Source: Candidatus Nitrospira nitrificans (lineage in GTDB: Bacteria; Nitrospirota; Nitrospiria; Nitrospirales; Nitrospiraceae). Taken from it: DNA of 64,000 bases. Below the pieces are notes generated by a model. That model was not told where the DNA came from. It did not search any database and saw nothing but the letters and a program-made list of their open reading frames with translations. Shown here piece after piece: positions 1 through 8,951 of this stretch (positions are counted from its first letter, which is position 1; each line of letters starts with the position of its first letter). Made by a program: the position numbers and the translations under genes. The stretch covers positions 36,072 to 100,071 of the forward strand of contig NZ_CZPZ01000011.1 in NCBI RefSeq assembly GCF_001458775.1. Direction: 5' to 3'.

Positions 1-428
1 ATCCCCTCGGGTACAACATTCGTCCGGAACGGTTGCATGGGATTGCTTGTGAAACGGTGGAACGGTATGGGGGGAAATTACCCAACGACGCTGATGAGTT
101 ACTCTCGTTCAAAGGGATCGGGCGGTATACTGCCGGGGCAATTCGCTCCTTCGCGTTCAATGAAGATGCCCCCATTCTGGACACGAATGTAATCCGTGTC
201 TTGCACAGGGTGTTTGTGGCGGAAGGTAATCCCAAAGCACAGAAGACGATGCTATGGGAATTGTCGGAAACCTTGATCCCGCCTGGCAAAGGGTATGACT
301 TTAATCAGGCGATTATGGACTTTGGCGCGACGGTATGCACTGCTCGGGATCCCTATTGTCTCCTCTGTCCGATGAAGTCCTTCTGTAAGACATATCCGTT
401 CAGTCCGACGACGCGCGAACGGCAATAG
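1..428 (+). CDS. mutY: A/G-specific adenine glycosylase MutY (3' part, truncated by window edge)
   Basis: Base-excision repair glycosylase removing adenine mispaired with 8-oxoguanine. The reading frame is open from base 3, so the true start lies outside the window. The visible part has the helix-hairpin-helix SFKGIGRYTAGAI, the catalytic Asp in ILDTNVIRVL, and a [4Fe-4S] motif C-x6-C-x2-C-x5-C (VCTARDPYCLLCPMKSFC) close to the end. The protein stops about 13 residues after the cluster, so the usual C-terminal NUDIX-like 8-oxoG recognition domain is missing. A separate NUDIX gene begins 1 to 7 bases downstream, which suggests the function is split or shared. An EndoIII-like paralogue is less likely because of the adjacent MutT gene and the DTNV motif. 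Confidence 0.9.
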   Translation, partial: PLGYNIRPERLHGIACETVERYGGKLPNDADELLSFKGIGRYTAGAIRSFAFNEDAPILDTNVIRVLHRVFVAEGNPKAQKTMLWELSETLIPPGKGYDFNQAIMDFGATVCTARDPYCLLCPMKSFCKTYPFSPTTRERQ

Positions 429-435
429 GTTGATC

Positions 436-840
436 ATGCAAGTTATTGAAGTGGCGGTAGGGCTCATCCACCGTGATGGCCGCTATTTGATCGCCCGCCG
501 GAAACCCGGTGTCCACTTAGCGGGTTTCTGGGAGTTCCCTGGGGGAAAACGGGAAATGGACGAATCGCTCACGGAGTGTTTGCAACGGGAGCTATTTGAA
601 GAGCTGAGTGTTCGCGTCGACCAACCTATTCCGTATCGAATCATTCGGCACGACTATCTGGATCAAATCATCGAGTTGCATTTTTTTCGATGTGCCATTG
701 AACAGGGAGAACCTATGCCTATCGGTTGCGAAGAAATCCGCTGGGTATATCCCGAAGATCTCACGCAGTTTACATTCCCGCCGGCGGACTATGCGATTAT
801 CGAAGCGTTGCGGCGTGATGCGTTCGGAGTTTCGCGATGA
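436..840 (+). CDS. mutT: MutT-like NUDIX hydrolase (8-oxo-dGTP diphosphatase)
   Basis: Predicted to clean oxidised purine nucleotides from the pool. The Nudix box is clear at about residues 37-59 (GGKREMD-E, then RELFEELSV, fitting Gx5Ex7REUxEExxU), preceded by the MutT-typical GFWEFPGGK. The length, about 134 aa, is normal for MutT. The start is the ATG at 436; a TTG at 430 would add two residues. It follows mutY almost without a gap and overlaps the next gene by 4 bases (ATGA), so the three genes are probably one transcript devoted to oxidative DNA damage. It may also act as the detached 8-oxoG domain of the short MutY; that is inference. Confidence 0.85.
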   Translation: MQVIEVAVGLIHRDGRYLIARRKPGVHLAGFWEFPGGKREMDESLTECLQRELFEELSVRVDQPIPYRIIRHDYLDQIIELHFFRCAIEQGEPMPIGCEEIRWVYPEDLTQFTFPPADYAIIEALRRDAFGVSR

Positions 841-1553
841 AGGTCGTACTCGATATCGAAACCATCCAAGCTACTCGTGAAGAATGGACACGGTTGGTGG
901 GGAAGGCACCGGTGTGCAGTGAATCCTCTCACGCGGATGAGGGGTACGACCTCTTTGCCGCCGGTGCGGCAGAAGAACGGCGGCACGCGGAAGATGAGCT
1001 GTACGCCAAGTCGGCGTTCGATGGGACGTTCAGCCGCATCGTCTGTATCGGTCTGCTGGAATTTTCCGATCAGATGGAAGCACGCAGCGCCGTCGCCTGG
1101 TTCGGGGCGAATGAACGGGAGCTGCTCCGCCAATTCTGGGCGAGGCTTGCCCAGGACCGTCCCGCCTTGTTCATCACGCATAACGGACTTGGCTTTGATC
1201 TGCCCTTCATCAAGAAACGGTCGATCATCAATCAAGTAAAGCCCAGTCTCGATATCAACCTTGCGAAATTCCGCGCCGAACCGGTCTATGACACGATGGC
1301 CCTTTGGAGTAATTGGGATACGAGGGGTTGGGTCAAGCTCGATGTGCTGGCCAGAGCGTTGCAGGTCGAAACGAAGTCAGGCAGTGGGGAACAAGTCGCC
1401 GAAATGTGGGAGCGGAGGCAAGGTCGCGAGCTTGCGCAGTACTGTCTGCAAGATACCTATGTGACCTATGCCTGCTACTGCCGCATGAACTTTCGTCAGC
1501 CTCTGTCTCGGGAGGTTGTTCTGCTGCAGCCTGAGCTTTACGACGTCGGGTAG
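837..1553 (+). CDS. 3'-5' exonuclease, DEDDy family (PolB-exonuclease-like)
   Basis: RNase H-fold exonuclease related to the proofreading domain of family B polymerases, 238 aa. The three exonuclease motifs are visible: DIET (Asp6, Glu8), HNGLGFDLPFI (Asp121) and YCLQDTYVTY (Tyr202, Asp206). No polymerase domain is attached. The start overlaps the mutT stop by 4 bases, indicating translational coupling. Position in a mutY-mutT operon points to a DNA repair or end-trimming role; the substrate cannot be told from sequence. Confidence 0.8.
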   Translation: MKVVLDIETIQATREEWTRLVGKAPVCSESSHADEGYDLFAAGAAEERRHAEDELYAKSAFDGTFSRIVCIGLLEFSDQMEARSAVAWFGANERELLRQFWARLAQDRPALFITHNGLGFDLPFIKKRSIINQVKPSLDINLAKFRAEPVYDTMALWSNWDTRGWVKLDVLARALQVETKSGSGEQVAEMWERRQGRELAQYCLQDTYVTYACYCRMNFRQPLSREVVLLQPELYDVG

Positions 1554-1569
1554 ATCGAGCGGTCGACGA

Positions 1570-2580
1570 TCAACGGGTCGGATAGGCTTCCGCCGATTTC
1601 TTTTTGGGGACTGAGCGAACGGCTGTCTTGCCGGTCTTCACGGCTTTCACTTCTTCCGCCCGTTGACGGAGCTCTTGTTTCATCCACACTGCTTCCTTCT
1701 TCAGCATTGCGATCTCGGAGTCTTTCCGTTTGTTGGCTTCGCGCGCTTCACGAAGCTCATCCAGTTTCCGATTGAGCAGTTCATCGGTGTTCAATTGAGG
1801 AGGTCCTGACTCAGTCCGGTTATGAGCCGGAAACGCTTGGGGAGCCGGCAAGACGGACGCTTCCTGAGGCGATGCTGCCTCCGTAACCGATGGGTGCATC
1901 GGGGCAGAGGCTGATACCACCGGAGCAATCTGAGATGCCGAAGCAGGGATAGGTCTAAGCGCCCTTGCTGTAGGAGGTGAACCCGGCGCCGCTGCTTTAG
2001 CGAGGGTTTGATAGTCGATGACCATCGTCATGGCGCCCCTTCCCAGAGCGACAAAGAGAGGAGCTTTTTCATGGCGCGCAGCAGAGCTAGGAGTGAATTC
2101 CAAAGCCTTCTTGTTTTGAGAAGGAGTGATTGTCAAATAGATCGACCCTTTATGAACATAGAGGGTGCCCGCTGTGGGTTCAGTGCCTGACCCTGCCGAT
2201 GGAGACACCTTGAAACCGACAATCTGCTCCGGTTTCGCTTGCGATAAGCCTTGGGCTAGCAGGGGAGCAAGAAACTCGGCATCTTCATCGCTGAATACCC
2301 TCATCGGCTTGCTGCCACTGGCGGGCATGTTGCCTGACATTTTTTGAGCGTCATCAGTCACCACGCCTTTGACTATTTTCAGCATGGTCATCTGGTCGAT
2401 AGTGGCGGGATGATTGGCTACAAATGACCAATCGGCGATCTCCTTAAGATAGACGGATCCTTTAGTGTTCTTGTGAAGCTTTGTCTCTCCGGAAAACATC
2501 GAGCATCCGGTCGCTATCAGGCTGAGAGACATCAAGGCTCCGACATAGAGAGAACTGTGGACATTGAAGTGGACATGCAT
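1570..2580 (-). CDS. Putative lipoprotein of unknown function with C-terminal coiled coil
   Basis: Exported lipoprotein, 336 aa from the ATG at 2580, which has an AGGAGA ribosome site 5 bases upstream. An upstream in-frame extension to 2718 lacks such a site and is rejected. The N-terminus has a signal peptide ending in the lipobox LIATGC. The middle of the protein has a mixed alpha/beta character. A Pro/Ala/Ser-rich linker follows, and the last ~90 residues are charged and helical (KLDELREAREANKRKDSE), compatible with a coiled coil, ending in a Lys-rich tail. I do not recognise the family. It is convergent with the repair operon, with only 16 bases between them. Confidence 0.6.
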   Translation of the reverse strand: MHVHFNVHSSLYVGALMSLSLIATGCSMFSGETKLHKNTKGSVYLKEIADWSFVANHPATIDQMTMLKIVKGVVTDDAQKMSGNMPASGSKPMRVFSDEDAEFLAPLLAQGLSQAKPEQIVGFKVSPSAGSGTEPTAGTLYVHKGSIYLTITPSQNKKALEFTPSSAARHEKAPLFVALGRGAMTMVIDYQTLAKAAAPGSPPTARALRPIPASASQIAPVVSASAPMHPSVTEAASPQEASVLPAPQAFPAHNRTESGPPQLNTDELLNRKLDELREAREANKRKDSEIAMLKKEAVWMKQELRQRAEEVKAVKTGKTAVRSVPKKKSAEAYPTR

Positions 2581-2672
2581 ACGGGATCTCCTCATCTGTG
2601 GGCTTGTGACCGGAAAGGCCGGTTGGCCATATGCCAGAGAGCGCTGGGTTTCACGATGGTTCTTATACCGAA

Positions 2673-2810
2673 CTACCATACGCCTAGGCCCATGAGTACA
2701 ATACCGATTACCAACCATCCGACTACACCGACCGAAATGATCGCTTCGAGCGTGACACGAGAATCAGGTGGGTTGGGATTAGATTTTGAATCGGAGTCGG
2801 CGGATTTCAT
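2673..2810 (-). CDS. Small single-pass membrane protein, hypothetical
   Basis: A 45-residue reading frame with a charged, Asn/Pro/Ser-rich N-terminus followed by one hydrophobic helix (VGVVGWLVIGIVLMGLGVW) that ends at the stop codon. It lies 92 bases upstream of the lipoprotein gene on the same strand and could be co-transcribed. The ribosome site is weak, so translation is uncertain. An in-frame start at 2864 would add 18 residues. No function can be assigned. Confidence 0.35.
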   Translation of the reverse strand: MKSADSDSKSNPNPPDSRVTLEAIISVGVVGWLVIGIVLMGLGVW

Positions 2811-2864
2811 AACGAGAAACGAAATCTCAGATTGCAGAACGTAAAGACTCAGGATTTTCAGCAA

Positions 2865-3237
2865 GGTCCATGCCTTCCGATTGTTGGAAGGGTAGGGTGT
2901 ATCATCGCCACAGGTAAGGGAGATCCTGAATAGGTCTCAGGATCAGAAGGTCAGGACTGGTGGCCACACTCCAAAAGGAAGAATTTAGATGGTGCCTTTG
3001 TAATCATGGGGTTAGCGGCGCAAGCTTGATCAGGCAGGATGGAATATTGGGGGCCAACTGATCATCAAGAGGCCATCTGGGAGCGATAGAACAAAAGAAT
3101 GGCCGAAGAATAGTCTGAATAGAGAGGAGGGAGCTGGTCAAAAAATGTTCATTTCACTCAAGTGAGCGTGCAGAATTGTTCAAAGAGGTGAGATTGTTAA
3201 TGTCTCCAATACAAAACTGCATTTGATGCCGGTGACC
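2865..3237. other. 373-base intergenic region with one hairpin, otherwise unassigned
   Basis: No convincing reading frame or RNA gene was found. It contains the inverted repeat at 2922-2944 and an A/T-richer stretch near 3140-3230 between miaB and the small membrane gene. Both neighbours are on the minus strand, so the 3' end of the mtaB-miaB transcript and the promoter of the next unit are not expected to conflict here. Confidence 0.3.
2922..2944. repeat. Perfect 8-bp inverted repeat (hairpin)
   Basis: GATCCTGA, a 7-base loop, then TCAGGATC. There is no T-run on either side, so a factor-independent terminator is not supported. It could be an operator or a processing hairpin. Confidence 0.3.
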
Positions 3238-4569
3238 TCACCTCCCGTAGAGGGTCGCAGCCGAGGCATCAATGATATGTTTCGTGGTCAGAGTGCCCGG
3301 ACCAAAACCACCCGTACCCTTATCCCATACAACCGTGATGTTTCCGTCGGTTTTCCCCATGGCCTGAGCCGGCGAGCGGGTTGCATCCCTTTCAACTAAC
3401 ACCCGTATTGACTTGCCGATGTACCGTCGGTTGCGCTCCAGGGTGATGCGGCGTTGAGTTTCTAAGAGTTGAGCGACGCGCATACCCTTGACTTGATCAG
3501 GGACATCGTCGGCATACTTTCTTGCCGCGATCGTATGTTTCCGTTCCGAATATTTGAAGATGTAGGCTGAGTCGAACTGGACCTGTTTCACCAGACGGAA
3601 CGTGGATTGAAAGTCCTCATCCGACTCAGAGCAGAAACCGCAGATGATGTCTGTGGTCAGGACGATATCGGGGACGGCGCGGCGAATGAGCGCGACCAAC
3701 GTGAGGTATTCGGTTCCCGTGTAAGTTCGTCCCATCAGTTCGAGGATCCGATCGCTTCCTGCCTGAAGGGGAAGATGAATGTGTTTGCAGATTCTTGGGT
3801 GCGTGGCGATGGCCTCAATGAGCGCGGCGGGAAAGTCTTTCGGGTGCGGCGAGGTAAACCGAACTCGATCGATTCCCGGAGTATCCGCCACAGCGGTAAT
3901 CAGTCTGGAAAAATCCCATTCTTCGTGGCGATAGGAATTGACGTTCTGGCCGAGCAACGTGATTTGCCTGAACCCACGAGCCGCGGCATCACGGGCTTCG
4001 AGTAAAATGGACTTCGGGTCGCGCGACCGTTCACGACCCCTGGTATAGGGGACGACACAGAAGGAACAGAAGTTATCGCAGCCTCGCATGACGGTAATCC
4101 ATGCGTTTACTCCGCTGTCGCGATCCGGCATGATCCCTTCATAGGTTTCGTACTCCGACAGATCGAGGGCGAGTCCTTTCTGAGAGAGTCCCTGTTCTTG
4201 TTCCTCGAGTGCGGCCGTCAGCAATGAGGGAAGTTGACGATAGGCATCCGGGCCGGCCAAGACGTCAATCAGCGGCTCCTTTTCCGCCAGTTCACCTTTG
4301 AGGTTCTGGGCCATGCAACCGAGGATGCCAACGACGAGAGGGCGCTGCTTTTTGATCGCTTTTAGCTCGGAGAGGTGGGCGTAGATCTTCTTGTGCGCGT
4401 TCTCCCGAATGGCGCAAGTGTTGACCAACACCACGTCGGCCCGTTCACGATCCTCAGTAAAGACGAATCCTTCTCGCTTCAGCATCGAGCGAACAAGTTC
4501 GCTGTCGGACTCGTTCATTTGGCAGCCGAACGTTTCGATATGAACGCGGGGGATGGTCTTCAGAATCAT
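3238..4569 (-). CDS. miaB: tRNA-2-methylthio-N6-dimethylallyladenosine synthase MiaB
   Basis: Radical SAM methylthiotransferase that converts i6A37 to ms2i6A37 in tRNA, 443 aa. The N-terminal UPF0004 domain begins VHIETFGCQMNESDSE, with Cys in NTCAIRENA and GILGCMAQ as ligands of the auxiliary cluster. The radical SAM CxxxCxxC is in GCDNFCSFCVVPYTRGRERS. A TRAM domain closes the protein. CQMN and the full domain order separate it from MtaB and RimO. It overlaps mtaB upstream by 4 bases, so both tRNA-37 methylthiolation enzymes are made from one operon. Confidence 0.95.
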   Translation of the reverse strand: MILKTIPRVHIETFGCQMNESDSELVRSMLKREGFVFTEDRERADVVLVNTCAIRENAHKKIYAHLSELKAIKKQRPLVVGILGCMAQNLKGELAEKEPLIDVLAGPDAYRQLPSLLTAALEEQEQGLSQKGLALDLSEYETYEGIMPDRDSGVNAWITVMRGCDNFCSFCVVPYTRGRERSRDPKSILLEARDAAARGFRQITLLGQNVNSYRHEEWDFSRLITAVADTPGIDRVRFTSPHPKDFPAALIEAIATHPRICKHIHLPLQAGSDRILELMGRTYTGTEYLTLVALIRRAVPDIVLTTDIICGFCSESDEDFQSTFRLVKQVQFDSAYIFKYSERKHTIAARKYADDVPDQVKGMRVAQLLETQRRITLERNRRYIGKSIRVLVERDATRSPAQAMGKTDGNITVVWDKGTGGFGPGTLTTKHIIDASAATLYGR

Positions 4570-5903
4570 AGCATCGCCATGGCAGTGTGTGTATGTCGAG
4601 AAGCAGTCAGATGGCCAAACGTGAAACGGTCTGCGGCGGCGGTAATGGTGACTGGTAAGATCCGATTCTGAAGGTCGCCTGTATCTGCGACTGCTACTCT
4701 GGTGAAGTTTGGAGTTGTGCCGAAGCGATGGGAGTCTCGAGTGCCGGCTTCAAACAGGACAGAGACGGTCTTGCCGATCTGTTTGTTGTGAAATGCCAGT
4801 CGTTTGGCATGATCCAGATCGAGCAGCAGTGCGGTGCGTTTCTTGACCGACGCGGACGGCACACGTTGTTTGATACGTAGCGCGGCCGTTCCCGGTCGGG
4901 AAGAGTATGGAAACACATGAAGATAAGAAAAGGGAAGGTCCGTCGCAGCCGCTACTGTATTCCGAAATGCGGTCTCAGTTTCGCCGGGGAATCCGACGAG
5001 AAGATCCGTTCCAAGGCCAAGGTTGGGAATCTTCGTGAGCGCCGTTTCGATCAGTTTGGTATAGGCCTTGACTGTATGGCGTCGATTCATGGCCTGTAAT
5101 ACCTGGTCGTCTCCGCTTTGCAGAGGAATATGGAGGTAAGGGCAGAGTTTGGTGGAGGAGGCGAGGAGGTCAATCATGTCCTCGCCGACAGTGGTTGGTT
5201 CGATTGAAGAGATGCGAATGCGTTCGAGCCCTGGCTGTTGATCGAGCCAACGAAGCAACATGCAAAAGTTCAGGCCATCGTGTGCGTATCGACCGATGTT
5301 CACCCCGGTGAGCACGATTTCTCGGTATCCCCGAGCCGTCAAGCTTTCGACCTCTCGCCGGATGTCGTCAAATCTTCTGCTGCGCTCATGCCCTCTGGCG
5401 AATGGGATGATGCAGAAGGCGCACATTGCGCCGCAGCCGTCCTGTACTTTCACTGCCGCACGGGTCGAATCCGATTCCGAAAAGTACGGAAGATCGAAGT
5501 CTCCGCGAACGATCATTTTCGTATAATGCACCTCAGGGATGGAGCGTTTCCGTAGTTCGTGGGCGGGGGGAATGTAGGCCGGCAGGTCGAGCTTGAATTG
5601 GTGGCCGACGATGAGATCGACGCCTGCTTGCCGCTTAAGCATTTCCATGCCTGTTTGGGCGTAGCAACCTGTGACAGCGATGAAGGCATTCGGAGAGTGT
5701 TTCAGTGTCTTCCGGATCAGATATCGCGATGTCCGTTCGGCGTCTTCCGTCACGGAACAGGTATTGAGTACGAGAACGTCGGTTGGTTGGCCGAACTCGA
5801 CGAGCTCAAACCCCTTGCGTCTGAGCCCTTCCCCCAGGATCGAGGTTTCGGCTTGATTCAAGCGGCAGCCGAGCGTATGAAGAGAGGCACGGGGCATTAC
5901 CAT
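4566..5903 (-). CDS. mtaB: MtaB-type threonylcarbamoyladenosine tRNA methylthiotransferase
   Basis: Radical SAM enzyme predicted to convert t6A37 to ms2t6A37, 445 aa. The N-terminal domain starts LHTLGCRLNQAE; the CRLNQ motif is characteristic of the MtaB branch. The radical SAM cysteines are in DGCGAMCAFCIIPFARG. Auxiliary cluster cysteines are in NTCSVTE and TGCYAQ, and the C-terminal ~65 residues fit a TRAM domain. It is first in the mtaB-miaB operon. ATG at 5903 gives MVMPRAS; starting at the second Met would change little. Confidence 0.9.
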   Translation of the reverse strand: MVMPRASLHTLGCRLNQAETSILGEGLRRKGFELVEFGQPTDVLVLNTCSVTEDAERTSRYLIRKTLKHSPNAFIAVTGCYAQTGMEMLKRQAGVDLIVGHQFKLDLPAYIPPAHELRKRSIPEVHYTKMIVRGDFDLPYFSESDSTRAAVKVQDGCGAMCAFCIIPFARGHERSRRFDDIRREVESLTARGYREIVLTGVNIGRYAHDGLNFCMLLRWLDQQPGLERIRISSIEPTTVGEDMIDLLASSTKLCPYLHIPLQSGDDQVLQAMNRRHTVKAYTKLIETALTKIPNLGLGTDLLVGFPGETETAFRNTVAAATDLPFSYLHVFPYSSRPGTAALRIKQRVPSASVKKRTALLLDLDHAKRLAFHNKQIGKTVSVLFEAGTRDSHRFGTTPNFTRVAVADTGDLQNRILPVTITAAADRFTFGHLTASRHTHTAMAML

Positions 5904-6036
5904 AGGGTGGCATTATAGGGAGATCATGCGTGTTCCGGCAAGGTTGCCCCTTGTGACCGGAAATCTTAAGGATTGTGGCCTCATTGTCGGAACGACCTAG
6001 AGTAGGGTTGCATCCACCTCGTCGGGGAGCGCGGAC

Positions 6037-6441
6037 ATGCATTTGCGCACGCTCATCGTGTTTGTTTTGGCGGGATTGTTCTGGAGCCATCCTGTGACGG
6101 GATGGAACGCGGAGTCACTTCCTGCCGAGCCCGATCTCACCACTCGTGTCGATGAGCTGTATGACCATGAGGCCCGTCTCTTCATCATGCTGTATTCTCT
6201 TCGCGGAAACGGCCAAATCGATTATGTCACGGCCCGACTGGTTCAAGAATATTCGCGCAGCACCTACGGGAATCCTATCTATCAGACCGAGGCCCAACCG
6301 CTGTTCTATTGGTGGAACCACACCATGTGGAATGATCCTGAGCAGGACGGGGTCAACGGCAACGAAAAGGTCTACCAGGAAAATACGGACTTCGATATCT
6401 CGCGATACAAGCCCTGTTTGTTCAACGGACAGCCCTGTTAA
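6037..6441 (+). CDS. Small exported protein, unknown function
   Basis: 134 aa with an N-terminal signal peptide (TLIVFVLAGLFW, then a likely cleavage after the Ala/Gly-Trp region). The mature part is Tyr/Trp/Asn rich (QPLFYWWNHTMWNDPEQDG) with two Cys near the C-terminus (PCLFNGQPC) that could form a disulfide. GGGGAG precedes the ATG. I do not recognise the family. It is a stand-alone gene divergent from mtaB. Confidence 0.6.
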   Translation: MHLRTLIVFVLAGLFWSHPVTGWNAESLPAEPDLTTRVDELYDHEARLFIMLYSLRGNGQIDYVTARLVQEYSRSTYGNPIYQTEAQPLFYWWNHTMWNDPEQDGVNGNEKVYQENTDFDISRYKPCLFNGQPC

Positions 6442-6594
6442 TCTCGGCGCCAGCCAGTGAGATGGTTCCCGCCTGTTTTGTGATTCTACTGAACGGCGGC
6501 GCAAGGCGGTGGTATTCTGCATGGCAACTGAAACGAGTTGCGCTGCTGATGGTACCTCTGTCGGATTCAGCTCACGTTTGTGCGAGTAAATTCC

Positions 6595-7881
6595 ATGACA
6601 CCAGGATCTTTCAGCCTATCAAGCCTGATGAATCGCCGCATCCTCGTGATGCTGCCGTTGGGCTTTGCCTCCGGCCTTCCACTCGCCCTCACGTCCGGGA
6701 CCTTGCAGGCCTGGTTGACGGTGGAGGGAGTCGACCTCAAGACCATCGGTATTTTCACGATGGTCGGCCTGCCCTATACGCTCAAGTTCTTATGGGCTCC
6801 TGTGATGGATCGTGTGATACCTCCTTGGCTCGGGCGGCGTCGCGGCTGGATGGTGCTGACGCAACTCTGTGTAGCGGTCGGCCTTGGACTCATGGCCCTG
6901 ACCAATCCTCGGATACATCCTGGATGGCTGGCGGCCTATGCCGTGCTCGTGGCGTTCCTGGCCTCCTCCTTGGATATTGTCTTCGATGCCTATCGCACGG
7001 ACACGCTCCGATCTCATGAGCGCGGTTTGGGTGCGGCCGTATGGGTGAACGGCTATCGAATCGCACTATTGGCTTCCGGTGCCGGCGCGCTTGTCCTTGC
7101 CGATTATGTCGGGTGGCCCATGACATATCTGGCCATGGCGGCGGTCATGGTAGCCGGAGTAGGCATCGTCTTGATCAGCCCCAACCCCACGTTCGTTGCC
7201 GAGGCTCCGAAGAGCATGAGAGAAGCAGTCGGCGCGCCGTTGGCGGAGTTCTTCGGACGGCCCCACGCCCTGGGGTTCTTGGCCGTCATCATCCTTTATA
7301 AGCTTGGAGATGCCTTTGCGTCTGCCCTTCAGACCGCTTTCCTGATCGGAGGGCTTGGTTTTTCCGCGACGGACGTCGGCGCCGTGAAGGGACTTGGGGT
7401 CTTTGCCACCTTGCTGGGTGCTTTTGTCGGCGGACTCATGATGACCCAGTCGGGACTTGTACGGTCGCTATTGATCTTCGGGGTCTTGCAGGCGGTCTCG
7501 AATCTGGGCTTCGTCGTATTGGCATTGATGGGCAAAGACGCGAGCGTCCTGACTGCGGCGGTCGTCATCGAAAATGTGACGGGAGGAATGGGCACCGCTG
7601 CGTTCGTCGCGTTGGTGATGTCGCTCTGCGATCCACGGTATACCGCGACTCAGTTCGCGCTGCTGTCTTCATTTGAGGCGTTGGGGCGGGTGTTTGCCGG
7701 GCGCCCCTCGGCGGATATCGTGACGCTGGTCGGATGGACACAGTTTTTCGTCTTGACCGTCGTGGTGGCGCTGCCGGGTCTTTGGGCAGTGTGGCGAATC
7801 CGGCGTTCCATCGAGCCCGAGCAGCAGAGCGGCGCGCCTCCTCCCGCTCTGAAGCCGGCAGTCGCTCCTGTTGCCGAATGA
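6595..7881 (+). CDS. ampG: AmpG-like MFS permease
   Basis: Twelve-helix inner membrane transporter resembling AmpG, which imports anhydro-muropeptides for cell wall recycling. The N-terminus PLGFASGLPLALTSGTLQAW and the following VEGVDLKTIGIF are typical of this branch, as is the cytoplasmic-loop motif DRVIPPWLGRRRGWM. About 428 aa. ATG 6595 is used; GTG 6580 and ATG 6628 are alternatives and the sequence does not decide. The protein ends in a short Pro/Ala-rich tail. Whether the substrate is a muropeptide cannot be seen; no beta-lactamase or NagZ is nearby. Confidence 0.75.
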   Translation: MTPGSFSLSSLMNRRILVMLPLGFASGLPLALTSGTLQAWLTVEGVDLKTIGIFTMVGLPYTLKFLWAPVMDRVIPPWLGRRRGWMVLTQLCVAVGLGLMALTNPRIHPGWLAAYAVLVAFLASSLDIVFDAYRTDTLRSHERGLGAAVWVNGYRIALLASGAGALVLADYVGWPMTYLAMAAVMVAGVGIVLISPNPTFVAEAPKSMREAVGAPLAEFFGRPHALGFLAVIILYKLGDAFASALQTAFLIGGLGFSATDVGAVKGLGVFATLLGAFVGGLMMTQSGLVRSLLIFGVLQAVSNLGFVVLALMGKDASVLTAAVVIENVTGGMGTAAFVALVMSLCDPRYTATQFALLSSFEALGRVFAGRPSADIVTLVGWTQFFVLTVVVALPGLWAVWRIRRSIEPEQQSGAPPPALKPAVAPVAE

Positions 7882-8172
7882 CTACGATAAGCGCCGTTGT
7901 AGGAACAGTACGAAAAGCATCAGGGTGGGCAGCGGAGCCAGTATGAACGGCAACAACCATAACCAGACATTTTTGCCGCGCACGCGCGCTTGGTCGATCA
8001 TCCAGACGAAGAGCCACACCAGCAGACAGGCATAATTCAAGATGATCCATTGGGTGGTGTGAGTTTTGAGGACGCTCGTGCTCTCCGAGGAACCTTGGAG
8101 GAGAAAGATTCCTAACAGCAGAACAAATGCGCCTAACAGGCCACCGACAAGCTTTTTGCTCCAGACAAACAT
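7882..8172 (-). CDS. Small membrane protein with three predicted helices
   Basis: 96 aa with three hydrophobic segments (about residues 8-27, 42-58 and 67-92), a short cytoplasmic-looking loop DQARVRGKN and a basic C-terminus QRRLS. Its stop codon directly abuts the stop of the ampG-like gene on the other strand with no spacer. Function unknown. Confidence 0.5.
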   Translation of the reverse strand: MFVWSKKLVGGLLGAFVLLLGIFLLQGSSESTSVLKTHTTQWIILNYACLLVWLFVWMIDQARVRGKNVWLWLLPFILAPLPTLMLFVLFLQRRLS

Positions 8173-8270
8173 AGCGCCTCCAGACTCGATAAGGCCGTGT
8201 GAACTGAATCTGGGCTTAAGCTAATTGGCCCGACAATTGTTTGTCAAATCATGGGGTCGTATCGTGTTTC

Positions 8271-8346
8271 GTTCGTGGTGAGCGTGTCGAACCGTGAGCG
8301 AACTTCCTTAACGGTGCATGTCTTCGACAAGCTCAGGACGGACGGC
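8271..8346. repeat. Degenerate palindromic interspersed repeat
   Basis: GTTCGTGGTGAGCGTGTCGA is followed about 30 bases later by CTTCGACAAGCTCAGGACGG, the imperfect reverse complement. This layout is typical of REP-like intergenic palindromes (TTCGTGGTGAGC-TGTCGAAC type) known to recur in many genomes. Only this copy occurs in the window. Confidence 0.5.
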
Positions 8347-8420
8347 GCATGAAGAGTGGAAATGTATTGGACTTGACTTGAAGCTCGAATAGGACCCCGG
8401 CTTGTTCGGGCAAGAACGTT

Positions 8421-8792
8421 ATGAGCCTCCTTCGTTTGAGCGTAATCGTCGTTGGATTGACTGCCGCGATCGGTCTGGCTTTATCGAATCCAACGATGGA
8501 CGACTATGTACGCTTCGTTGAACGAGAATTGAGCAAAGCGATAGACCGAATGGACCAGGGTACATCGACTCGAGAACAGCAATTCATTCGGCAGGTGTTT
8601 CAGTCGCAAAGTAAGAAGCTTCTCGAATCAGTCGTGAGGCCGAATACCGTGCGACAGAACTGGGGAATTATGAGCGAATATGAAACACAGGTGGCGGGCA
8701 CGAAAGTCATCGTGCTCGGTCTCGGTGGTCGGTTCATTCCCCTTCAAGGTGTCGAGGAAGCGACGTTGAAAATCGGACGAATGGCCTTCTAA
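8421..8792 (+). CDS. DUF4359-like small membrane-anchored or exported protein
   Basis: 123 aa: an N-terminal hydrophobic helix (LSVIVVGLTAAIGLAL), then SNPTMDDYVRFVERELS, and a C-terminal beta-rich part with VIVLGLGGRFIPL. The NPTMDDYV start after the helix and the GGRFIPL tail match my recollection of the DUF4359 family, whose role is unknown. It lies upstream of nrdJ on the same strand, but a 250-base regulatory region separates them. Confidence 0.5.
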   Translation: MSLLRLSVIVVGLTAAIGLALSNPTMDDYVRFVERELSKAIDRMDQGTSTREQQFIRQVFQSQSKKLLESVVRPNTVRQNWGIMSEYETQVAGTKVIVLGLGGRFIPLQGVEEATLKIGRMAF

Positions 8793-8935
8793 CAAGAAAA
8801 AATGGCCAGGGTAATCTGGCGGGGCCGGATTTCCACTGGTTATTTCTGTGGATAACCTCGTTGACAAGCGATTAAAATTGGCTCGGATATTCGCATTTCG
8901 ACTATTCACAGCCTTTCCTCTCATTTCCCAATGAT

Positions 8936-8951
8936 CCACAATACTTGGTGT
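8936..8951 (+). promoter_or_regulatory. NrdR box 1 upstream of nrdJ
   Basis: CCACAATACTTGGTGT fits the NrdR consensus ACACwATATATwGwGT at most conserved positions. It lies 32 bp (start to start) from a second box. Two boxes about 31-32 bp, or three helical turns, apart is the known arrangement for NrdR-repressed ribonucleotide reductase promoters. It ends where the TTGACA -35 element begins. Confidence 0.6.
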
